Source: Rhinopomastus cyanomelas (taxonomy: Eukaryota > Chordata > Aves > Bucerotiformes > Rhinopomastidae). Taken from it: a DNA stretch of 64,000 bases. Location: the NCBI GenBank assembly GCA_013400115.1, contig VXBP01008601.1:615251-679250 (forward strand). The letters are read 5' to 3'. The translations under genes and the position numbers were made by a program. Shown here piece after piece: positions 13,689 to 23,287 of this stretch. The notes under the pieces were generated by a model. The model saw only the letters and a list, made by a program, of their open reading frames with translations. It made no database searches and was not told where the DNA came from. The number at the start of each line of letters is the position of its first letter. The stretch's first letter is position 1.

Positions 13689-14050
13689 GGGCTATAGATC
13701 CGGGCAGGGATTATGAGTCCCGGGCAGGGACTACAGATCCCGGCATGCTGCTCCCTGCCCCCTCCCCCGCCGGCTCCGGGCAGCGATGCTGCGGGCGGGC
13801 TCCGAGCGGGCAGCGGGTGGGTGGCCGGGGGTCCCGTCGCGGGGCTTCGTGGGTCCTGCAGCACACAGAGCCTCGGGGAGGTGCCGCAGCAGCCGTGGCC
13901 GTGCTGCCCGCTCTGCAGAAGGATAAGGCAGGCCCGCGGCTTCTCCGGGCGGCGAATCCCCCTCTGCGGTGAGGAGAAGGGATTGCGGGGAGGGGGGAGT
14001 CCCTTCGCCGGTCTCCCGGGGCTGTGCGAGGCGGTGGCAGAGGCTGGGCA
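13680..14050 (+). promoter_or_regulatory. SLC29A1: SLC29A1 CpG-island promoter and non-coding exon 1
   Basis: This GC-rich, CpG-rich island lies about 0.7-0.9 kb before the SLC29A1 start codon. A good splice donor (CTGCG followed by GTGAGG) has its GT at 13969-13970, so a non-coding first exon of about 200 bp ending at 13968 is likely. It could join an acceptor whose exon starts at 14586 (TTGCTTTCCAG) or one whose exon starts at 14497 (TCTCCACAG). The latter would include an upstream ATG at 14503, so the 14586 acceptor is favoured. No TATA box is obvious. Confidence 0.6.
13689..13748 (+). promoter_or_regulatory. Three tandem 20-bp ZNF143-like motifs
   Basis: Three units of exactly 20 bp follow each other, starting at 13689, 13709 and 13729. 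The third, ACTACAGATCCCGGCATGC, closely fits the known ZNF143/Staf promoter motif (ACTACAnnTCCCAGCATGC). The first two are degenerate versions in which the CATGC end is replaced by CAGG. They sit at the upstream edge of the SLC29A1 CpG island, where such motifs usually lie close to a transcription start. Confidence 0.65.
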
Positions 14051-14639
14051 GGTGGGGATGGGGCAGTGAGGGAAAGGACAGCAGTGCCGCGAATGCCCTT
14101 GGCTTTCCAAGGTGACCCAGGAAAGGGCTGCGGGAGCCCCGGGCAAGTGGCAATTCGAAGTCGGGTTTGCACGGGTCTGGCTGGGGAAGCCACGGAATCC
14201 AACGTGCCTTTTGTGCCCCGGGCACTGGCGGAGGCGGGAGGGCAGGGGGGTGGGCACAGTCCACGGCGCGTTTGCTTCAGCCTTGGGATTGGGGACAGAG
14301 AGCGGCAGGCTCACAAATCCCTTAAGAGCTTGGTGCAGAGCAGCTGGGCAGCCAGTACAGGGCGCGCTCTGGCAGCGATTTTGCTCTCAAAGGGAATGCT
14401 ATGCTTGGTGTCCTCCGGCCAGCACAGACCAGCCTCTGAGCTGCAGGTTACCAAAGCTGCTGCACTGTGGTCTCACAATTTGTTGTCTCTCCACAGCTAC
14501 TGATGCTGTGGATTAGGTACCCAGCAGCATCCAGCTGCCTCTGCCTGGCCTGTGTCCTTCACAAAATCCTCTGTTTGCTTTCCAGACAAAGTGCAGACAC
14601 GAGACTTGTCAGGACCTGTACTGACTCTTGCCACACAAG

Positions 14640-17600
14640 ATGACAGCAAAAGACGGGCCCCAAGATAGGTAACGCTGAGCTCTGTTGTAGGTGTAGGGGC
14701 ACATCTGGGATACCATGGGGTGAGGGAGGCACCTGGCATCTGAAGGACTCTCTCATTGGGCTGCCAAGCTGTCTTTGCCCTGAGATGCTCTTCTCAGTTG
14801 GCTTTTCCATAGCAAATGGATTTTAAACAGTCCTTGGTGCTGGGTCATGCCTGGGGAGCCTCACTCCTTCCTAGCACTGATGACAGCTGCTTTGTGTCTG
14901 GATGCCATATGCTGAGGAGCAGACAACCTCCCCCAGCTTCCTGCCCACCTAGAGAGGGCCTCCTATGTCCCCTCTGCGCTGCTGCATCACCTCCAGCAGC
15001 CCAAGCTGGCAGAGGCTGTGCAGCAGGGACGGGGCAAGAAATTTTATCCTCCTTCCTCCTCCTGTGCCTTTGGCTGATAGTCAGACTGACATCTGCTCTG
15101 TGCAGCTTCCAGCTCCAAACTGCTCTGTCTCCCCTGCAGGTACAAGGCTGTCTGGCTGATCTTCTTCATCCTTGGCCTGGGAACACTGCTGCCATGGAAT
15201 TTCTTCATTACTGCCAGGGAGGTGAGGACTTCCACCGCTGCCCATGGCACTAATCCCTTGTCTAAACACCATCATATTTGCATATAGGAGGCAAAAGTGT
15301 GGGTGGTGGGTAGTAGGAGAGCTGGGCATGGTGCTGGAATGGAGGCAAGGATGACTTGAGTGCACTGGGGGAGGCCTTGCAGCACCTTGGCCCCACCAGG
15401 CTCTTTCCCTCACAGTATTTCATTGACCGACTTGGAGTCCCAAAGGAGTCAAGACACCAGAACCAGACCACTACCTACCTGCAGTCCACGTTTGACAACT
15501 TCATGACTCTCTGTGCCATGGTGCCTCTCCTCATCTTTACCTGCCTCAACTCCTTCATCCACCAGCGGTGAGCCTTTGCCCCTGCCAGCCCTCATAGAGC
15601 CACCCAGCCCTGGCCCATTCACCTGTCCCAGCACCAAGAAAAGCCACAGCCCATTCATTCAAGTCAAAGGCAAAGCACCAGTCTCTTATACTAGGGTTTG
15701 GCTAGGATTCCCATGGAAAGCTTGGCCCCAGCCTCATATGCTTTTTGGGGGTAGGTTTTCCTTACTGAGCTCCTCTCTTGCAGGATTCCTCAGCAGATCC
15801 GTATCTCAGGGAGCCTGGTGGCTATTGGACTGGTGTTTTTAGTCACTGCAATCATGGTTAAGGTTGCCATGGAGCCTCTTCCTTTCTTCATCTTTACCAT
15901 GATCAGCATTGTCTTCATCAACTGTGAGTGAGACAGTGATAAGAAGGATTGGGCTTGAGTTGATTTCTCTGTGGGAGAAACATTAATGTTGTGGCAGGAA
16001 AGCCAAGGAGGAGTGGGACCTGCCTTGCCTCATAGTGTGAGTGCCTTGGCTCTCCCCACAGAGGTGCAGTCTAGCCTTGTCTTTGGTTTCTCATTTCTGC
16101 TCATCTTTCCCCTTTCCAGCCTTTGGCGCCATCCTCCAGAGCAGCCTCTTTGGGCTGGCAGGGCTCCTGCCTGCCAGCTACACAGCTCCCATCATGAGTG
16201 GGCAGGGCTTGGCAGGCACGTTTGCTGCTTTGGCGATGATCTTCAGTATTGCCAGTGAGTAATCCCTGCCCTGCAGATAACGGGGCATTCCCAGAGCACT
16301 GCTGTCCACAGCATCCGCAAGGATGGATGGGAGATGACAGCAGGGCCTTGCTCCAATCAGCCCTCATCATATTCTTCTTTATTTCCCCATCTCTTCCCTT
16401 CCTGTGCTACCAGTTGGTGCCAAGCAACCCGAGAGATTCATTGGTTACTTCACCACAGCCCTTGTGGCAATCGTGCTGGCAATCTTCTCCTACATCCTTC
16501 TGCCTCGCATGGTGAGACTGTTGTCTTAGTCGGGGAAGGATGTGGGGACATGGCACCTTTGTGCATCACAGCACAAGGACTGTGATCCTGGCCTTGACTC
16601 CTGTCAGCCTCCACCTTCTTGGGCAGGGCAAGCTCTCTCCAGTCTTGAGGGAGCTGTCTCAGATGCTCTGGTATCCTTGGGAGTGATCCCCTAGCTGAGC
16701 AGGAGCGCGCTGGTATTGGTGACAAGCAGAAGGAATACTTTGCCCATATGGCATTTTCCCATGTTCGCTACATCTGCTGTTACCACACAGCCCCTGGCAG
16801 CTGCCTTTCCTCACACAGTTCTGCATGCCTGTGTCTCTGCAGGACTTCTTCCGATACTACTCCATGAAGGACAAGACAGAGTACAGTGTGTACAACGCAG
16901 AGCTGGAGACCAAGAGAGACTTGATTAAGAAAGGTGAGGGGCTGAGAGGAGGAAGAGGAAGAATGAGACAGAAAGACTAGTTAGATCTCAGTTTTCTGTG
17001 GTCTAACTCAAACCCTAACCCTGTTTTTGTCGCTTCCTGCAGATGAGCCCAATGGGATGGAGCAGAATCTCTCAACGATCATCCCTAGCCACAACCCTCA
17101 TGAGAAGCCCTCCATCATTGCTATCTTCAAGAAGGTCTGTGAGTTGCCAGCAACCCCTGCCCCTCCTAGCAGAGGAGGGGCTCAGGTGTAGGAGAGCAAG
17201 GGGAGGGGAGACCAGCCCTGCACTGGTCTCTTGCCCTGTGCTTGATACCAACCTCTTTCTTTCATCCTCCTAGCTCTGGGTCATGGCTTTGTGTGTCTGC
17301 TTTGTCTTCACCGTCACCATTGGCCTCTTTCCTGCCATCACAGCTAAGGTGTCCACTGTCCTTGGAGAGGGAAACAAATGGAGTAAGTGTGGCCAGGGAT
17401 GGGGTGGGCTAGAGGGAAACAGGAAATAAAAAGTAAAAGGGAGAAAAGGAAGTTGGACTTGAATTAATAGGTATGTGTGGTGTGTTTGCCCTGGCTGGAC
17501 ACCTGGTGCCACCAAAGCTGCTCTATCTCTCCCCTTCCTAAGCTGGATGGGGGAGAGAAAATAAAACAGGCTCAACATGAGGAAACTGAATTTATTACTA

Positions 17601-20600
17601 ATCAAATGAGAGTAGGATAATGAGAAAGAAAAACTACATTTTAAACCACCATCCCCCAAACCCCTCCCTTCTTCCTGGGCTTAATTTCATTCTCAGTTTC
17701 TCTACCTCCTCCCCTCTAGTGGCACAAGGGGATGGCACTGGGGACTGCAGTCAGTTCATCACATGCTGTCTCTGCTGCTCTCCTCAGGGTGAGGACCCCT
17801 CACACTCTTTCCCTGCTCCAGTGTGAGGTTCCCCACCATGGGAGACAATTCTCCATGAACTTCTCCAACGTGAGTCCTTCCCACTGGCTACAGTTCTTCA
17901 CGAACTGCTCCAGCATGGGTCACTTCCATGGGCTGTAGTCCTCTAGGAACTGACTGCTCCAGCATGGACACCATGGGGGCCACAGATCCTGCCAGGGGCT
18001 TGCTCCAGCTTCCTACAGGGTCACAGTCTCCTTTGGATGCACATACCTGCCCTGGCATAGGGTCTTTCATGGGCTGCAGATGTCTACATGCTCCACCATT
18101 AACCTTGATGGCCTGCAGGGGAAACAGTCTGACTCACCAGGGTTTTCACCACAGGATGCAGGGGAATGTGCTCCAGCACCTAGAGGACCTTGTCTCCCTC
18201 CTTCACTGACTGGTGCCTGCAGAGTTATTTTTCTCACATGTTCTAACTCTCTCTGGCTGCCGTTGCATAGTTTGGGTTTTTTCATCCGCTTCTTATCACA
18301 GAAGCACTACAACTGTCACTGATTGTCTCAGCCTTGGCCGGTGGAGGGTCTGTCTTGGAGGTATCTGACACTGGCTCTGTCAGATGCAGGGGAAGCTTCT
18401 GGCAGCTTCTCACAGAAGCTATCCCTGTAGCCACCCTACTACCAAAACCTTGCTGTGCAAACCTGATGCAGAATGGCTGGGGAGGAAACCACTGTGCGTG
18501 ATGGTTTGAGTGCGGACACTGGCCTAGCTGTGAGAACATTCCAGCCTGTAGTGGGAATTGGGAGGACCTAGACTTGAAAGACAATCCGTGCAAGTGGCAG
18601 GTGGGCCTGGGCCACACTGGACTTGTCAGTGACCTTCTCCCCCTTCCACAGGTCTGTACTTCATCCCTGTCTCCTGCTTCCTGCTCTTTAATGTCTTCGA
18701 CTGGACAGGACGGAGTCTTACTGCCCTCTTCACATGGGTAAGCATGGGGCAAGGATCAAATGCCCTGGTAGCCTCCATCCCCAGGTCTCTCAGTCTAGGC
18801 TTCCACTGGGGCTGCCATCCATGGCTTGAAGCAGGCAGGACATGCCTGCTGACTCCTGTCTTGGCTTTAAGTTGTACACAGAAATCTATGGGTCAGAGCC
18901 AAGAACCGCAGTGCTGTCCAGTCTTCCTTGTACCCCTCTTTCAGCATGGCTTGGATCAAGCTGCCTCCTCCATTTCAGCCTCTTTGTAAACAAACCTTTA
19001 CTCCAGCTATGCAAACAGTGAGACAGGACAGCAGCAGGGAAAGAGGGTGAAAGACAGGGCAGCCCAAAATAAAACCTCTGGCCTCCGCACAGAACACAGA
19101 TGCTTTGAAGAGCCTTGTCCTGGGAGCAGAGCAGAGCCATGCCATGTGGGCCACAGAGCTGGCCCCTTGTTTTCATCTCCTCTGCCTGACTCAGCACTGC
19201 TGTTTCTGAGTGATGGGAGCTGTGATGGGGGTGTGTGAGGAAAGGGGCTCTTCCTGTCTGTGTCTCACCCTGTACCTTCGCCCATTCCCCAACTGCTGCT
19301 TCCTCCGTATTGTTCAGGCTGTTGTTTATAGAAGCACCACACGCCTCAGGGTCTGTCCAGGCCTGGCTTCCCCATGGCCTGGAGCCGCTTCTCCCCTGGC
19401 CATCACTTTTGGCTGCCCTCAGCCTTGGCCACAAACCACATTGCTTGGTGTCCAGGCGTGTCCCAGCCTCTGGTGGGATGACCCATCAGGAGATGTTTCC
19501 AAAACAAGGCTGTGTGGAAAGTCTGACTGCCAGTGGTTTGGGACTCATTTCCTTGGTTGGGGCCCCGCTTGGTCCTTTTCTCCTTGAGCAGAAGAAGCTG
19601 CTGCTGTTTTTACCAGTTTGCTTACGGATATGACAGCTTCCCCCCATGCTCACGAAACGTCCCTTGGTTACGCCAGCCCTGCACCTCCCAAGGGAAATGT
19701 GGATCTTTCTTGCTCTCGACCTGTGAGTCCTGTCATCTGCAACGTGAGCACTTCACAGAGGGGACCCCAGACAGAGCCAGGCACCTCTCGCACCGGGAAT
19801 TGCCTTGGTCCCAGCTGCAGGAACAGCACAGGGGAGCACTGCCTGCTTCTTTGTCTCAGCCTCACATGTCCAGGGGCTCTTTTGGAATCCCAGAAGACTG
19901 CAACTTGGTCAATGCCTTTCCCAGCACTGTCAGGAACAGCCTCAGCATAATGTCTTTCCCAGATGCTGGCTTCTGCTCCACTTGGGCAGCGGATGGCGTA
20001 GGAGGCTGAAGAGCTGGTTAAAGCCCCATGTGCAGTCTCTGAAGTGCTAGAGGGGTTTTATCTCAGCCAGCCTTGTCTCGCTCAGTGGTTCACTGCATGA
20101 GGAGATTGCATGGGCATGCACAAAGCTTTCCAGCCTGCTCGCGTGTTGTTTCCAGCAAGGGCTTAGAGCTGCTTACTGGCTTAGCTCAGTATTTTGGCTC
20201 TAGTGCTGCTGTTCTCCAAGTGGAGTGGGATAGGACTTTCAGACCTAGAACAGCCTCCTCACCACTTACCATGGCATGTGGTGATGCTGAGAATTGCTGC
20301 AGCAGATACAATCTTAGCAACTTTACCCATTTCTGCGGCTCCTCCAAAGCCCAGATGCAGGAGGGACAGTGTCTGTACAGCCCATGACAGCACAACGTGG
20401 GGCAGGGAATGTCCACTTTTCAGCCGCTCAGTGACCTATGTTTTTCTCCCAGCCCGGGAAGGACAGCTACCTCCTGCCACTGTTGGTGACTCTTCGTGTC
20501 ATCTTTATCCCTCTGTTCATGCTGTGCAACGTGAAATCCCGTAACCACCTGCCTGTCATATTCTTTCACGACGCCTGGTACATTATCTTCATGATCTTCT

Positions 20601-21383
20601 TCTCCATCTCCAATGGCTACCTGGCCAGCCTTTGCATGCGCTTCGGGCCCAAGTGAGTAAGAGCTGGGGACGGGGAAACATTGGTTACACTTCCAGATGC
20701 CAGCGCTAGTAAGGCCCAGCTTTGGCATCTGGAGAAGGGGGATGCAGGCACAGAGGGGAACAGCAGCACCACCTTGGGGTAGACAAGCACAGTGTCCCAT
20801 CTCCCAGCCTTGTGCCTCCATGTCCTAGAGATGAGGGAGCTATTGTTTGGGCTTTCCATTTCCCCACCTGCCACACTGGGGAGGGGGCTGGGCATAGAGG
20901 GGATCTGGAGTGGAGCACAGCATGGCACAGCGCCCACAACGTAGGGAGCGGTGTTGCCCAGCACAGAAATGCAGGCAGCACAAGGAGCCCAGCTGTGGCT
21001 CAGCCAGGTGGGCTGCAGTGCACAAAAGCAGGAGTCAGGGAAGGGTGTCCCTGGTGCTTCAGACTGAGCCTGCTCAGTGGCACTCGTTCTTTCCTTATGA
21101 GGCTGTAATGTGGAGGCAGGCTCTTGGAACCAAGGTGCATTTGACTTTGCTGTTTCTCTGCTGCACAGGTACTCAGCTTCTGGCTCCTCTGTGGCCTCCT
21201 CCCACTTCTCAATTGAACTCAAAAACATCCATCCCCAAGGACATGTCTTGACAGCTGTGTTTCTCTCCTAGGAAAGTGCTTGCCCATGAAGCAGAGACAG
21301 CTGGAGCTGTCATGGCCTTTTTTCTGTCGCTGGGCTTGGCCCTAGGAGCTGCTGTCTCCTTTCTGTACCCAATTCTTATCTAG
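14640..21383 (+). CDS. SLC29A1: Equilibrative nucleoside transporter 1 (ENT1)
   Basis: ENT1 carries nucleosides down their gradient across the plasma membrane by facilitated diffusion. Twelve coding exons can be joined with GT-AG splice sites: 14640-14668, 15140-15221, 15416-15567, 15784-15923, 16120-16254, 16414-16511, 16843-16933, 17043-17134, 17274-17382, 18652-18737, 20453-20652 and 21272-21383. They give 1326 nt and 441 residues with no frame break; human ENT1 has 456. The SLC29 signature GTLLPWNFF lies in the first membrane segment with Trp29 at the human position. FGAILQ, YTAPIMSGQGLAG, IFDW, GRSLTA and SNGYLASLCM are also present. An N-glycosylation sequon NQT is at Asn53 in the first extracellular loop, which is about 18 residues shorter than in human. 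The start has A at -3 and matches the family's N-terminus (DRYKAVWLIFF follows). Confidence 0.97.
17475..18485 (-). mobile_element. LTR-like repeat with internal ~45-bp units
   Basis: The long SLC29A1 intron 17383-18651 contains a 1-kb repeat that I recognise as an avian interspersed family, probably an endogenous-retrovirus LTR; this is recollection, not a search. Read on the minus strand it starts near TGCATCAGG (about 18485) and has an AATAAA at 17596-17591 near its end. In the middle, units of 43-49 bp restart with CTCCAG/CTCCAC on the plus strand at 17908, 17957, 18003, about 18048 and 18091. No retroviral gene is present. A short fragment of the same family lies at 52644-52735. Confidence 0.6.
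18738..20452 (+). other. SLC29A1 intron, nothing recognised
   Basis: This 1.7-kb intron joins the exon ending in FTW to the one starting PGKD. I saw no repeat family, alternative exon with family similarity or RNA gene in it. Confidence 0.5.
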
Positions 21384-22280
21384 CAGAGGCATCCAGAGGG
21401 TGCAGGGACACCAAGAGATGGCTCCACGTCCTCTGAGGCCCTGGACACCTCGGCATTGCAGGGAAATAACACTTCACACCTGCCCCTGCTGAAACTGCAC
21501 TGCCGTGGCAGATGTTTACACCCAGGGACGGTTCACTCCTGCAGCGTTGGCCTGGCTCCTGCCACGCTTGGCTGTGTGATGCCTTCAGGCCTACGTGCCT
21601 TCTCCTTCTCCATGCTGTGTGTCTCTGTGTGTGTGTGTGTGCGCGTGCGCGCGCACGTGTAAGACCCCCAAGATCTCACGGAGATCCAGCTGCCTTCCAC
21701 GCTGCATGTTTTTCCCTGGCTCAAAGCCAAAAGCCATTCTCAGCCTCCTACTCTCCAACAGAGTTGAAGGCTGGCATCCAGTGTTACTCCCTTTCCTGCT
21801 GTTGTCCCAAAGCCATCTAGAGACTTGCTCTCCTCCCCTTCTAGTGGACCTGGGAGCAGCCCACACCACTTCTCTGCTGCTGAGACTTGCCAATAGGGAG
21901 CAGTGCCCCTGCCAGCCTTGCCATCCCTGCTCTTTGCTAGGCACACAGCCTCTGTGCAGCAGCAGTGTGGGCACACAGCCAGCCATATCCCGCCCACAGT
22001 AAAGAGCTCACACCATGCTGAGGCTAAGGAAGGAGGTCTCCACACCCCAAATTCTCACCCTGTCCTTGCCTTTGTTCCCTATTCTTTTCTGTGTGGCTGA
22101 TTTTCCCAGTTTTCTTTCTGGCTGCGTGCTGTGTGACTGGAAGTCCCACCGGGGGTAGAGACCTCAAGTCCCTTTTCCTCCAGGCTGCCTGTGCTGTGTG
22201 AGGAGACCTGATCTCTCCCATCCCTCCTCTCTGTAAATGTACAGTTGCCATTTTCTATAAAATAACAAAAAGTACCATTT
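21384..22280 (+). other. SLC29A1: SLC29A1 3' UTR
   Basis: The 3' untranslated region probably runs about 0.9 kb to a variant poly(A) signal (ATAAAA within TCTATAAAATAAC, near 22257-22262), followed by a T/G-rich stretch (TGTGTCTTC). It includes a 35-bp alternating purine-pyrimidine tract at 21626-21660. The exact cleavage site cannot be read from sequence alone. Confidence 0.5.
21626..21660. repeat. (TG)n/(CG)n alternating tract
   Basis: A 35-bp run of strictly alternating pyrimidine and purine, first TG repeats and then mixed GC/GT steps. This composition favours Z-DNA and microsatellite length change. It lies inside the SLC29A1 3' UTR. Confidence 0.85.
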
Positions 22281-22309
22281 TGCATCCATGTGTCTTCATT
22301 ACCCTGGGG

Positions 22310-22848
22310 AAGAAGAATGTGTAGATGCTGCATCTGGGGAGGAACAACCCCACGCATCAGGACAGGCTGGGAACTGACCTGCTGGAAAGAAGCTCTGGGG
22401 AAAAGGACCTGGAGGTGCAGGTGAACACAGGCTGACCGTGAACCGGCGATGGGCTCTTGTAGCCAAGAAGTCCAGTGGCATCCTGGGGTGCATTAAGAAG
22501 AGTGTGGCCAGTAGGTCAAGGGAGGTTCTCCTCTCCCTGTATTCTGCCCTGGTTAGGCTGCATCTGGGGTACTGCATACAGTTCTGGGCTCCCCAGTTCA
22601 AGAGGGTCAGGGAGCTACTGGAGTGAGCCAAGCACAGAGCCCATAGCACAGAGCCCATCACTGAGATGATCAGGAGCTGGAGCATCTTCCTTACGAGTTG
22701 AGGCTGAGAGAGCTGGGGCGGTTCAGCCTGGAGGAGACTGAATTGGGGGAATCTGGGATGGGATCAGGCTCTTCTCGATGGTGCCCAGCAACAGGACAAG
22801 AGGCAACGGGCACAGACTAGAATAGAGGAGGTTCCCCCTAAATACAAT
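22310..22848 (+). mobile_element. CR1 LINE fragment
   Basis: This plus-strand CR1 fragment covers the end of ORF2 and the start of the 3' region. Translated, parts read SSGILGCIKKS and LVRLHLGYCIQFWAP, typical of CR1 ORF2 C-termini. It lacks the usual 3' tail and ends abruptly near 22848, so it is truncated at both ends. It lies between the SLC29A1 3' UTR and the HSP90AB1 remnant. Confidence 0.9.
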
Positions 22849-23287
22849 GGAAAACTGCGGTGACAAGGGCAAGCAGATGCTGCCTAGGGCAGCAGGGCCA
22901 GCACAACCCCACGGGGTACAGCTGCCGATGGAAGGGTTTTAGCGCCGCCTCCACAGCCACTGCACATGATGCTCCTCCGCTCGGTGGAAATACTCTCCTG
23001 CTAGGGCCAGGGTAGTCCTGGTGGGTCCCAGACACCCCACAAACTGAGGAGCCGAAACGGAGGCGTGTCCACGCACACAGAAACCGCTGGGCCCATTTAG
23101 GATGGAAGGAGATTACGGCGGTGAAGCGACTCCCGTACCTATAACAGGTGGCCAGGGAAGGTTGGGGGTGCAGTCCCTCGGTTCATGACGGATAATACGG
23201 TACTGTCTCTTGTCCAGTCCCAGCACCCCGTTGCTCCCCATGCATCCACCTACCTACCCACCAGTGCTGCCGGACTATTCATGCCTT

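Noticed and set aside
13604..14314. Long antisense open frames across the SLC29A1 island
   Set aside because: Composition effect of a CpG island; no family signature.
17888..18285. Minus-strand open frames with 15-residue repeats
   Set aside because: They follow from the tandem units of the LTR-like element; no start context or domain supports a gene.
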